Shown in pieces: positions 43,945-57,700 of a stretch of 64,000 nt of DNA. The stretch spans positions 47,083,415 to 47,147,414 of the forward strand of contig OX326961.1 in the NCBI GenBank assembly GCA_946800325.1, written 5' to 3'. Each line of letters opens with the position of its first letter. The first letter of the stretch is position 1. The position numbers and the translations under genes are program-made. Under the pieces are notes generated by a model. It was not told the DNA's origin. It was given only the letters and a program-made list of their open reading frames with translations, and searched no databases. The stretch is from Luzula sylvatica. Its lineage: Eukaryota > Streptophyta > Magnoliopsida > Poales > Juncaceae.

Positions 43945-46900
43945 GTAAAAAGACTGCTATGAATCGAAAAGAATACTTTCTTAGTGTTTGTACAATTTGG
44001 TGAAAAATTACATAGTAAAATATTCCATCCAAACCTTCTCGAAAACACGTCATTTGGAATCCTCGGAGTGTTGAAAGATCAATGCGAATCGAAAAACAAA
44101 CTTTCTTAGTGTTTGTAAATTTTGGACAAATTTTATGTAGTAAGAGATACGATACAAATGATCTAAAAACATGTTATTTGAACTCTTCAAAGCGTAAAAA
44201 GATTCATATGAATCAAAAAGAAACTTTCTTAGTGTTTGTACAATTTGGTGAAATGTTACGTAGTAAAAGATTCAATCCAAACCATCTCAAAAGCACGTTA
44301 TTTGGGCTCCTCGGAGATTTAAATGATTGTTACGAATCGAAAAACAAACTTTCTTAATGTTTGTAAAATTTGGTCAAAAGTTATGTAGTAAAAAATATGA
44401 TACAAATGATCTAAAAATACGTCATTTGAACTCTTTAAAGTGTCAAAATATTGGTATGAATCGAAAATAATACTTTCTTAGTGTTTGTACAATTTGGTGA
44501 AAAGTTACGTAGTAAAAGATTCAATCCAAACCATCTCTAGAACACGTTATTTGGACTCCTCGAAGCGTTAAAAGAACAATACGAATCGAAAAACAAACTT
44601 TCTTAGTGTTTGTAAAATTTGGTGAAAAGTTATGTAATCAAAGATACGATACAAATGATCTAAAAACGTGTTTTTTGAACTCCTCAAAGCGTAAAAAGAT
44701 TGCTATGAATCGAAAAGAAACTTTCTTAGTGTTTGTACAATTTGGTGAAATGTTACGTAGTAAAAGATTCGATCCAAACCATCTCAAAAACACGGTATTT
44801 GGGCTCCTCAGAGAGTTAAAAGATTGTTATGAATCGAAAAACAAACTTTCTTAGTGTTTGTAAAATTTGGAGAAAGTTTTGTAATAAAAGATACGATACA
44901 AATGATCTAAAAATGTGTTATTTGAACTCCTCAAAGCGTAAAATGATTGGTATGAATCAAAAAGAAACTTTCTTAGTGTATGTACAATTTGGTGAAATGT
45001 TACGTAGTAAAAGATTTGATCCAAACAATCTCAAAAACACGTTATTTGGGCTCCTCAGAGAGTTTAAAGATCAATACGAATCGAAAAACAAACTTTCTTA
45101 GTGTTTGTAAGATTTGGTGAAAAGTTAGGTTGCAAAAGATACGATACAAATGATCTCAAAACACGTTATTTGAACTTCGTAAAGTGTAAAAAGATTGACA
45201 TGAATCGAAAAGAATACTTTCTTAGTGTTTGTACAATTTGGTGAAAAGTTACGTAGTAAAAGATTCGATCCAAACCATCTCAAAAACACGTTATTTGGAC
45301 TCCTCGTAGCGTTAAAAGATCAATACGAATCGAAAAACAAACTTTCTTAGTGTTTGTAAAATTTGATGAAACGTTATGTAGAAAAAGATACGATACAAAT
45401 GATCTAAAAACACGTTATTTGAACTCCTTAAAGTGTAAAAACATTGCTATGAATCGAAAATAATACTCTCTTAGTGTTTGTACAATTTGGTGAAAAGTTA
45501 CGTAGTAAAAGATTCGATCCAAACCATCTCAAAAACACGTTATTTGGACTCCTCGGAGCGTTAAAAGATCAATATGAATCGAAAAAAACTTTCTTAGTGT
45601 TTGTAAAATTTGGTTAAAAGTTATGTAGTAAAAGATACGATACAAATGATCTAAAAACATATTATTTGAACTCCTCAAAGCGAAAAAAGATTGCTATGAA
45701 TCGAAAAGATACTTTCTTAGTGTTTGTACAATTTGGTGAAATGTTTCGTAGTAAAAAATTCGATCCAAACCATCTCAAAAACACGTTATTTGGGCTCCTC
45801 AGAGATTTAAAAGACTGTTACGAATCAAAAAACAAACTTTCTTAATGTTTGTAAAATCTAGTGAAAAGTTATGTAGTAAAACATACGATACAAATGATCT
45901 AAAAACACGTAATTTGAACTCCTTAAAGTGTAAAAATATTGCAATGAATCGAAAATAATACCTTTTTAGTGTTTGTACAATTTTGTGAAAAGTTAAGTAG
46001 TAAAATATTCGATCCAATCCATCTCAAAATCACGTTATTTGGACTCCTCGTAGCGTTAAAAGATAAATACGAATCGAAAAAAAAATTTCTTAGTGTTTGT
46101 AAAATTTGGTCAAAAGTTATGTAGTAAAAGATACGATGCAAATGATCTAAAAACATGTTATTTGAACACCTCAAAGCGTAAAAAGATTGCTATGAATCGA
46201 AAAAAAACTTTCTTAGTGTTTGTACAATTTGGAGAAATGTTGCGTCGTAAAAGATTCGATCCAAACCATCTCAAAAACACGTTATTTGGGCTCCTCAGAG
46301 ATTAAAAAGATTGTTATGAATCGAAAAACAAACTTTCTCAAAGTTTGTAAAATTTGGTGAAGAGTTATGTAGTAAATGATACGATACAAATGATATAAAA
46401 CCACGTTATTTGAACTCCTTAAAGTGTAAAAAGATTGCTATGAATCGAAAAGAATACCTTCCTAGTGTCTGTACAATTTGGTGAAAAGTTACATAGTAAA
46501 ATATTCGATTCAAACCATCTCAAAAACACGTTATTTGGACTCTCGGAGCATTAAAAGATCAATACGAATCGAAAAACAAACTTTCTTAGTGTTTCTAAAA
46601 TTGGGAGAAAGTTATGTAGTAAAAGATACGATACAAATGATCTAAAAATACATTATTTGAACTCCTTAAAGTGTTAAAAGATTGCTATGAATCGAAAAGA
46701 ATACTTTCTTAGTGTTTGTACAATTCGGTGAAAAGTTACATAGTAAAAGATTCGATCCAAACCATCTCGAAAACACGTTATTTGGACTCCTCGGAGGGTA
46801 AAAAATCAATATGAATCGAAAAACAAACTTTCTTAGTGTTTGTAATATTTGGTCAAAAGTTATGCAATAAAATATACGATACAAATGATCTAAAACATGT

Positions 46901-49900
46901 TATTTGAACTCCTCAAAGCGTAAAAAGATTGCTATGAATCAAAAATAAACTTTCTTAGTGTTTGTCCAATTTGGTGAAATGTTATGTAGTAAAAGATACG
47001 ATACAAATGATCTAAAAATACGTTATTTGAACTCCTTAAAGTGTCAAAAGATTGCTATGAATAAAAAAGAATACTTTCTTAGTGTTTGTACAATTTGGTG
47101 GAAATTAAGGTAGTAAAAGATTCGATCCAAACCATCTCAAAAACACGTTATTTGGACTCCTCGGAGCGTTAAAAGATCAATACGAATCGAAAAACAAACT
47201 TTCTTAGTGCTTGTAAAATTTGGTGAAAAGATAGGTAGTAAAAGATATGATACAAACCATCTCAAAAACATGTTATTCGAACTCCTTAAAGTGTAAAAAG
47301 ATCAATACGAATCGAAAAACAAACTTTCTTAGTGTTTGTAAAATTTGGTGAAAAGTTATGTAGTAAAAGATACGATACAAATGATCTAAAAACATGTTAT
47401 TTGAACTCCTTAAAGTGTTAAAATATTGTTATGAATCGAAACGAATACTTTCTTAGTGTTTGTACAATTTCGTGAAAAGTTACGTAGTAAAAGATTCGAT
47501 CCAAACTATCTCAAAAACATGTTATTTGTGCTCCTCGGAGCGTTAAAAGATCGATACGAATCGAAAAACAAATCTTCTTAGTGTTTGTAAAATTTGGTGA
47601 AAAGTAAGGTAGTAAAAGATACGATACAAATGATCTAAAAACAGGTTATTCGAACTCCTTAAAGTGTAAAAAGATTACTATGAATCGAAAAGAATATTTT
47701 CTTAGTGTTTGTACAATTTGGTGAAATGTGCGTAGTAAAAGATTCGTTCCAAAACCATCTCAACAACACGTTATTTGTACTCTCGGAGCATTAAAAGATC
47801 AATACGAATCGAAAAACAAACTTTCATAGTGTTTGTAAAATTTGGTGAAAAGTTATGTAGTAAAAGATACGATACAAATGATCTAAAAATACGTTATTTG
47901 AACTCCTTAAAGTGTTAAAAGATTGCTATGAATCGAAAAGAATATTTTCTTAGTGTTTGTACAATTCGGTGAAAAGTTACATAGAAAAAGATTCGATCCA
48001 AACCATCTCGAAAACACGTTATTTGGACTCCTCGAAGCGTTAAAAGAACAATATGAATCGAAAAACAAACTTTCTTAGTGTTTGTAATATTTGGTCAAAA
48101 GTTATGCAATAAAATATACGATACAAATGATCTAAAACATGTTATTTGAACTCCTCAAATCGTAAAAAGATTGCTATGAATCAAAAATAAACTTTCTTAG
48201 TGTTTGTCCAATTTGGTGAAATGTTACGTAGTAAAAGATTCCATCCAAACCATCTCAAAAACACGTTATTTGGGCTCCTCAGAGAGTTAAAAGATTGTTG
48301 TGAATCGAAAAACAATCTTTCTTAGTTTTTGTAAAATTTGGCGAAAAGTTATGTAATAAAAGATAGGATACATATGATCTAAAAACACATTATTTGAACT
48401 CCTAAAAGTCTAAAAATATTTCTATGAATCGAAAAGAATACTTTCTTAGTGTTTGTACAATTTGGTGAAAATTTACGCAGTAAAAGATTTGATCCAAACA
48501 ATCTCAAAAACACGTTATTTGGACTCCTCGGAACTTTAAAAGATCAATACGAATCGAAAAACAAACTTTCTTACTGTTTGTAAAATTTGGTGAAAGTTAT
48601 GTAGTAAAATTTACGATACAAATGATCTAAAAATATGTTATTTGAACTGCTTAAAGTGTTAAAAGATTGCTATGAATCGAAAAGTCATGTAGTAAAAGAT
48701 ACGACACAAATGATCTAAAAACATGTTATTTGAACTTCTCAAAGCGTAAAAAGATTTCTATGAATCGAAAATAAACTTTCTTATTGTTTGTAAAATTTGG
48801 TGAAATGTTACGTAGTAAAATATTCGGTCCAAACCATCTCAAAAACAGCGGATATGTAGGCCCGGTCCCGGGCCCGCGCCCCGGATATGTAAAAGATTCA
48901 ACCCGGCCCCGGGCCCCCGCAGCGGATATGTAGGCCCGGTCCGGTTTCCCGATTCCCGAGATCACGCCATGACTTCGACGGGTACGATGCAAATAAGAAG
49001 ATTAGATTCATACCAGTGCAAAATTGATTGCACACGAAGGGTTGATTGCTATTCTTCTTTTCCGTGTCACGTTGGTGACAATCCGCGCGTCCCACACCAC
49101 GCGTCTTAGTGTTTGTACAATTTGGTGAAAAGTTACGTTGTAAAAGGTTCGATCCAAACCATCTCAAAAACACGTTATTTGGACTCCTCAGAGCGTTAAA
49201 ATATCACTACGAATCGAAAAACAGACTTTCTTAGTGTTTGTAAAATTTGGTGAAAAGTAAGGTAGTAAAAGATACGATACAAATGATCTAAAAACAGGTT
49301 ATTCGAACTCCTTAAAGTGTAAAAGTATTGCTATGAATCGAAAAGAATACTTTCTTAGTGTTTGTACAATTTCGTGAAAAGTTACGTAGTAAAAGATTCG
49401 ATCCAAACTATCTCAAAAACATGTTATTTGTACTCCTCGGAGCGTTAAAAGATCAATTCGAATCGAAAAACAAACTTTCTTAGTGTTTGTAAAATTTGGT
49501 GAAAAGTAAGGTAGTAAAAGATAGGATACAAATGATCTAAAAACAGGTTATTCGAACTCCTTTAAGTGTACAAAGATTGCTATGAATCGAAAAGAATAGT
49601 TTCTTAGTGTTTGTACAATTAGGTGAAAAGTTACGTAGTAAAAGATTCGGTCCAAACCATCTCAAAAACAAGTTTTTTGGACTCCTCCGAGCGTTAAAAG
49701 ATCAATACGAACCAAAAAAAAAACTTTCTTATTGTTTGTAAAATTTGGTGAAAAGTTATGTAGTAAAATATACGATACAAATGATCTAAAAATACGTTAT
49801 TTGAACTCCTCGAAGCGTTAAAAGATCAATACGAATCACTAACTTTCTTAGTGTTTGTAAAATTTGGTGAAAAGTTATGTAGTCAAAGATACGATACAAA

Positions 49901-51794
49901 TGATCTAAAAACTTGTTATTTGAACTCCTTAATGTGTAAAAAGATTGCTATGAATCGAAAAGAATACTTTCTTAGTGTTTGTATAATTTGGTGAAAAGGT
50001 ACGTAGTAAAATGTTCGTTCCAAACCATCTCAAAAACACGTTATTTGGACTCCTCGGAGCGTTAAAATATCACTACGAATCGAAAAACAAACTTTCTTAG
50101 TGTTTGTAAAATTTGGTGAAAAGTAAGGTAGTAAAAGATACGATACAAATGATCTAAAAACAGGTTATTCGAACTCCTTAAAGTGTAAAAATATTGCTAT
50201 GAATCGAAAAGAATACTTTCTTAGTGTTTGTACAATTTCGTGAAAAGTTACGTAGTAAAAAATTCGATCCAAAATATCTCAAAAACATGTTATTTGTACT
50301 TCTCGGAGCGTTAAAAGATCAATTCGAATCGAAAAACAAACTTTCTTAGTGTTTGTAAAATATGGTGAAAAGTAAGGAAGAAAAATATACGATACAAATG
50401 ATCTAAAAACAGGTTATTCGAACTCCTTAAAGTATAAAAATATTGCTCCGAATCGAAAAGAATAATATCTTAGTGTTTGTACAATTTCGTGAAAAGTTAC
50501 GTAGTGAAAGATTCGATCCAAACTATCTCAAAAACATGTTATTTGTACTCCTCGGAGCGTTAAAAGATCAATTCGAATCGAAAAACAAACTTTCTTAGTA
50601 TTTGTAAAATTTGTTGAAAAGTTAGGTAGTAAAAGCTACGATACAAATGATCTAAAAACGTGTTATTCAAACTCCTCAAAGCATAAAATGATTGCTATGA
50701 ATCGAAAATAAACTTTTTTAGTGTCTGTACAATTTTGTGAAATGTTATGTAATAAAAGATACGATTCAAATGATCTAAAAATACGTTATTAGAACCCCTT
50801 AAACTGTAAAAAGATTGCAATGAATCGAAAATAATACTTTCTAAGTGTGTGTACAATTTGGTGAAAAGTTACGTAGAAAAAGATTCGATCCAAACCATCT
50901 CAAAAACAATTATGTGGACTCCTCGGAGCGTTAAAAGATCAATACGAATCGAAAAACAAACTTGCTTAGTGTTTGTAAAATTTGGTGAAAAGTTATGTAG
51001 TAAAATATACGATACAAATGATCTAAAAACACGTTATTTGAACTCCTCGAAGCGTTAAAAGATCAATATGAATCACTAACTTTCTTAGTGTTTGTAAAAT
51101 TTGGTGAAAAGTTATGTAGTCAAAGATACGATACAAATGATCTAAAAACAAGTTATTTGAACTCCTTAAAGTGTAAAAAGATTGCTATTAATCGAAAAGA
51201 ATACTTTCTTAGTGTTTGTACAATTTCGTGAAAAGTTAAGTAGTAAAAGATTCGATCCAAACTATCTCAAAAACATGTTATTTGTACTCCTCGGAGCGTT
51301 AAAAGATCAATTCGAATCGAAAAACAAACTTTCTTAGTGTTTGTAAAATTTGGTGACAAGTAAGGTAGTAAAAGATACGATACAAATGATCTAAAAACAG
51401 GTTATTCGAACTCTTTAAAGTGTAAAAAGACTGCTATGAATTGAAAAGAATACTTTCTTAGTGTTTGTAAGATTTGGTGAAAAGTTACGTAGTAAAAGAT
51501 TCGGTCCAAACCATCTCAAAAACACATTTTTTGGACTCGTCCGAGCGTTAAAAGGTCAATACGAATCGAAAAAAAAAACTTTCTTAGTGTTTGTAAAATT
51601 TGGTCGAAAGTAATGTAGTAAAAGATACGATACAAATGATCTAAAAACATGTTATTTGAACTCCTCAAAGCGTAAAATGATTGCTATGAATCGAAAAGAA
51701 ACTTTCTTAGTGTTTGTAAGATTTGGTGAAATGTTACGTAGTAAAAGATTTGATGCAAACCATCTTAAAAAACGTTATTTCGGCTCCTCAGAGA
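43945..51794 (+). repeat. 7,850-bp higher-order satellite unit, copy 1
   Basis: Repeated at exact 7,850-base offsets (for example 44082, 51932 and 59782 begin the same sequence). It consists of about 60 A/B monomers plus a 256-bp GC-rich island. Copies 2 and 3 share several bases that differ from copy 1 (such as ATACAATAC at 53239 and 61089 against ATACGATAC at 45389), so they are closest relatives. Confidence 0.93.
48848..49103. other. GC-rich island inside the satellite, copy 1
   Basis: 256 bases of non-satellite DNA, very GC-rich in the first 120 bases. A 20-base word (GCGGATATGTAGGCCCGGTC) occurs twice, at 48848 and about 48921. It also holds TGTCAC-GTTG-GTGACA (inverted repeat) and CGCGCGTC/ACGCGTC words. 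It replaces about 55 bases of a B monomer: the satellite stops at CTCAAAAACA and resumes at TCTTAGTGTTTG. No target-site duplication and no recognised family. Confidence 0.85.
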
Positions 51795-54700
51795 GTAAAA
51801 AGACTGCTATGAATCGAAAAGAATACTTTCTTAGTGTTTGTACAATTTGGTGAAAAATTACATAGTAAAATATTCCATCCAAACCTTCTCGAAAACACGT
51901 CATTTGGAATCCTCGGAGTGTTGAAAGATCAATGCGAATCGAAAAACAAACTTTCTTAGTGTTTGTAAAATTTGGACAAATTTTATGTAGTAAGAGATAC
52001 GATACAAATGATCTAAAAACATGTTATTTGAACTCTTCAAAGCGTAAAAAGATTCATATGAATCAAAAAGAAACTTTCTTAGTGTTTGTACAATTTGGTG
52101 AAATGTTACGTAGTAAAAGATTCAATCCAAACCATCTCAAAAGCACGTTATTTGGGCTCCTCGGAGATTTAAATGATTGTTACGAATCGAAAAACAAACT
52201 TTCTTAATGTTTGTAAAATTTGGTCAAAAGTTATGTAGTAAAAAATATGATACAAATGATCTAAAAATACGTCATTTGAACTCCTTAAAGTGTCAAAATA
52301 TTGGTATGAATCGAAAATAATACTTTCTTAGTGTTTGTACAATTTGGTGAAAAGTTACGTAGTAAAAGATTCAATCCAAACCATCTCTAGAACACGTTAT
52401 TTGGACTCCTCGAAGCGTTAAAAGAACAATACGAATCGAAAAACAAACTTTCTTAGTGTTTGTAAAATTTGGTGAAAAGTTATGTAATCAAAGATACGAT
52501 ACAAATGATCTAAAAACGTGTTTTTTGAACTCCTCAAAGCGTAAAAAGATTGCTATGAATCGAAAAGAAACTTTCTTAGTGTTTGTACAATTTGGTGAAA
52601 TGTTACGTAGTAAAAGATTCGATCCAAACCATCTCAAAAACACGGTATTTGGGCTCCTCAGAGAGTTAAAAGATTGTTATGAATCGAAAAACAAACTTTC
52701 TTAGTGTTTGTAAAATTTGGAGAAAGTTTTGTAATAAAAGATACGATACAAATGATCTAAAAATGTGTTATTTGAACTCCTCAAAGCGTAAAATGATTGG
52801 TATGAATCAAAAAGAAACTTTCTTAGTGTATGTACAATTTGGTGAAATGTTACGTAGTAAAAGATTTGATCCAAACAATCTCAAAAACACGTTATTTGGG
52901 CTCCTCAGAGAGTTTAAAGATCAATACGAATCGAAAAACAAACTTTCTTAGTGTTTGTAAGATTTGGTGAAAAGTTAGGTTGCAAAAGATACGATACAAA
53001 TGATCTCAAAACACGTTATTTGAACTTCGTAAAGTGTAAAAAGATTGACATGAATCGAAAAGAATACTTTCTTAGTGTTTGTACAATTTGGTGAAAAGTT
53101 ACGTAGTAAAAGATTCGATCCAAACCATCTCAAAAACACGTTATTTGGACTCCTCGTAGCGTTAAAAGATCAATACGAATCGAAAAACAAACTTTCTTAG
53201 TGTTTGTAAAATTTGATGAAACGTTATGTAGAAAAAGATACAATACAAATGATCTAAAAACACGTTATTTGAACTCCTTAAAGTGTAAAAACATTGCTAT
53301 GAATCGAAAATAATACTCTCTTAGTGTTTGTACAATTTGGTGAAAAGTTACGTAGTAAAAGATTCGATCCAAACCATCTCAAAAACACGTTATTTGGACT
53401 CCTCGGAGCGTTAAAAGATCAATATGAATCGAAAAAAACTTTCTTAGTGTTTGTAAAATTTGGTTAAAAGTTATGTAGTAAAAGATACGATACAAATGAT
53501 CTAAAAACATATTATTTGAACTCCTCAAAGCGAAAAAAGATTGCTATGAATCGAAAAGATACTTTCTTAGTGTTTGTACAATTTGGTGAAATGTTTCGTA
53601 GTAAAAAATTCGATCCAAACCATCTCAAAAACACGTTATTTGGGCTCCTCAGAGATTTAAAAGACTGTTACGAATCAAAAAACAAACTTTCTTAATGTTT
53701 GTAAAATCTAGTGAAAAGTTATGTAGTAAAACATACGATACAAATGATCTAAAAACACGTAATTTGAACTCCTTAAAGTGTAAAAATATTGCAATGAATC
53801 GAAAATAATACCTTTTTAGTGTTTGTACAATTTTGTGAAAAGTTAAGTAGTAAAATATTCGATCCAATCCATCTCAAAATCACGTTATTTGGACTCCTCG
53901 TAGCGTTAAAAGATAAATACGAATCGAAAAAAAAATTTCTTAGTGTTCGTAAAATTTGGTCAAAAGTTATGTAGTAAAAGATACGATGCAAATGATCTAA
54001 AAACATGTTATTTGAACACCTCAAAGCGTAAAAAGATTGCTATGAATCGAAAAAAAACTTTCTTAGTGTTTGTACAATTTGGAGAAATGTTGCGTCGTAA
54101 AAGATTCGATCCAAACCATCTCAAAAACACGTTATTTGGGCTCCTCAGAGATTAAAAAGATTGTTATGAATCGAAAAACAAACTTTCTCAAAGTTTGTAA
54201 AATTTGGTGAAGAGTTATGTAGTAAATGATACGATACAAATGATATAAAACCACGTTATTTGAACTCCTTAAAGTGTAAAAAGATTGCTATGAATCGAAA
54301 AGAATACCTTCCTAGTGTCTGTACAATTTGGTGAAAAGTTACATAGTAAAATATTCGATCCAAACCATCTCAAAAACACGTTATTTGGACTCTCGGAGCA
54401 TTAAAAGATCAATACGAATCGAAAAACAAACTTTCTTAGTGTTTCTAAAATTGGGAGAAAGTTATGTAGTAAAAGATACGATACAAATGATCTAAAAATA
54501 CATTATTTGAACTCCTTAAAGTGTTAAAAGATTGCTATGAATCGAAAAGAATACTTTCTTAGTGTTTGTACAATTCGGTGAAAAGTTACATAGTAAAAGA
54601 TTCGATCCAAACCATCTCGAAAACACGTTATTTGGACTCCTCGGAGGGTAAAAAATCAATATGAATCGAAAAACAAACTTTCTTAGTGTTTGTAATATTT

Positions 54701-57700
54701 GGTCAAAAGTTATGCAATAAAATATACGATACAAATGATCTAAAACATGTTATTTGAACTCCTCAAAGCGTAAAAAGATTGCTATGAATCAAAAATAAAC
54801 TTTCTTAGTGTTTGTCCAATTTGGTGAAATGTTATGTAGTAAAAGATACGATACAAATGATCTAAAAATACGTTATTTGAACTCCTTAAAGTGTCAAAAG
54901 ATTGCTATGAATAAAAAATAATACTTTCTTAGTGTTTGTACAATTTGGTGGAAATTAAGGTAGTAAAAGATTCGATCCAAACCATCTCAAAAACACGTTA
55001 TTTGGACTCCTCGGAGCGTTAAAAGATCAATACGAATCGAAAAACAAACTTTCTTAGTGCTTGTAAAATTTGGTGAAAAGATAGGTAGTAAAAGATATGA
55101 TACAAACCATCTCAAAAACATGTTATTCAAACTCCTTAAAGTGTAAAAAGATCAATACGAATCGAAAAACAAACTTTCTTAGTGTTTGTAAAATTTGGTG
55201 AAAAGTTATGTAGTAAAAGATACGATACAAATGATCTAAAAACATGTTATTTGAACTCCTTAAAGTGTTAAAATATTGTTATGAATCGAAACGAATACTT
55301 TCTTAGTGTTTGTACAATTTCGTGAAAAGTTACGTAGTAAAAGATTCGATCCAAACTATCTCAAAAACATGTTATTTGTGCTCCTCGGAGCGTTAAAAGA
55401 TCGATACGAATCGAAAAACAAATCTTCTTAGTGTTTGTAAAATTTGGTGAAAAGTAAGGTAGTAAAAGATACGATACAAATGATCTAAAAACAGGTTATT
55501 CGAACTCCTTAAAGTGTAAAAAGATTACTATGAATCGAAAAGAATACTTTCTTAGTGTTTGTACAATTTGGTGAAATGTGCGTAGTAAAAGATTCGTTCC
55601 AAAACCATCTCAACAACACGTTATTTGTACTCTCGGAGCATTAAAAGATCAATACGAATCGAAAAACAAACTTTCATAGTGTTTGTAAAATTTGGTGAAA
55701 AGTTATGTAGTAAAAGATACGATACAAATGATCTAAAAATACGTTATTTGAACTCCTTAAAGTGTTAAAAGATTGCTATGAATCGAAAAGAATATTTTCT
55801 TAGTGTTTGTACAATTCGGTGAAAAGTTACATAGAAAAAGATTCGATCCAAACCATCTCGAAAACACGTTATTTGGACTCCTCGAAGCGTTAAAAGAACA
55901 ATATGAATCGAAAAACAAACTTTCTTAGTGTTTGTAATATTTGGTCAAAAGTTATGCAATAAAATATACGATACAAATGATCTAAAACATGTTATTTGAA
56001 CTCCTCAAATCGTAAAAAGATTGCTATGAATCAAAAATAAACTTTCTTAGTGTTTGTCCAATTTGGTGAAATGTTACGTAGTAAAAGATTCCATCCAAAC
56101 CATCTCAAAAACACGTTATTTGGGCTCCTCAGAGAGTTAAAAGATTGTTGTGAATCGAAAAACAATCTTTCTTAGTTTTTGTAAAATTTGGCGAAAAGTT
56201 ATGTAGTAAAAGATAGGATACATATGATCTAAAAACACATTATTTGAACTCCTAAAAGTCTAAAAATATTTCTATGAATCGAAAAGAATACTTTCTTAGT
56301 GTTTGTACAATTTGGTGAAAATTTACGCAGTAAAAGATTTGATCCAAACAATCTCAAAAACACGTTATTTGGACTCCTCGGAACTTTAAAAGATCAATAC
56401 GAATCGAAAAACAAACTTTCTTACTGTTTGTAAAATTTGGTGAAAGTTATGTAGTAAAATTTACGATACAAATGATCTAAAAATATGTTATTTGAACTGC
56501 TTAAAGTGTTAAAAGATTGCTATGAATCGAAAAGTCATGTAGTAAAAGATACGACACAAATGATCTAAAAACATGTTATTTGAACTTCTCAAAGCGTAAA
56601 AAGATTTCTATGAATCGAAAATAAACTTTCTTAGTGTTTGTAAAATTTGGTGAAATGTTACGTAGTAAAATATTCGGTCCAAACCATCTCAAAAACAGCG
56701 GATATGTAGGCCCGGTCCCGGGCCCGCGCCCCGGATATGTAAAAGATTCTACCCGGCCCCGGGCCCCCGCAGCGGATATGTAGGCCAGGTCCGGTTTCCC
56801 GATTCCCGAGATCACGCCATGACTTCGACGGGTACGATGCAAATAAGAAGATTAGATTCATACCAGTGCAAAATTGATTGCACACGAAGGGTTGATTGCT
56901 ATTCTTCTTTTCCGTGTCACGTTGGTGACAATCCGCGCGTCCCACACCACGCGTCTTAGTGTTTGTACAATTTGGTGAAAAGTTACGTTGTAAAAGGTTC
57001 GATCCAAACCATCTCAAAAACACGTTATTTGGACTCCTCAGAGCGTTAAAATATCACTACGAATCGAAAAACAGACTTTCTTAGTGTTTGTAAAATTTGG
57101 TGAAAAGTAAGGTAGTAAAAGATACGATACAAATGATCTAAAAACAGGTTATTCGAACTCCTTAAAGTGTAAAAGTATTGCTATGAATCGAAAAGAATAC
57201 TTTCTTAGTGTTTGTACAATTTCGTGAAAAGTTACGTAGTAAAAGATTCGATCCAAACTATCTCAAAAACATGTTATTTGTACTCCTCGGAGCGTTAAAA
57301 GATCAATTCGAATCGAAAAACAAACTTTCTTAGTGTTTGTAAAATTTGGTGAAAAGTAAGGTAGTAAAAGATAGGATACAAATGATCTAAAAACAGGTTA
57401 TTCGAACTCCTTTAAGTGTACAAAGATTGCTATGAATCGAAAAGAATAGTTTCTTAGTGTTTGTACAATTAGGTGAAAAGTTACGTAGTAAAAGATTCGG
57501 TCCAAACCATCTCAAAAACAAGTTTTTTGGACTCCTCCGAGCGTTAAAAGATCAATACGAACCAAAAAAAAAACTTTCTTATTGTTTGTAAAATTTGGTG
57601 AAAAGTTATGTAGTAAAATATACGATACAAATGATCTAAAAATACGTTATTTGAACTCCTCGAAGCGTTAAAAGATCAATACGAATCACTAACTTTCTTA

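Noticed and set aside
48726..49173. Minus-strand frames across the GC-rich island (also 56576-57023)
   Set aside because: They combine satellite with island DNA, share no domain, and are duplicated only through the 7.85-kb unit.
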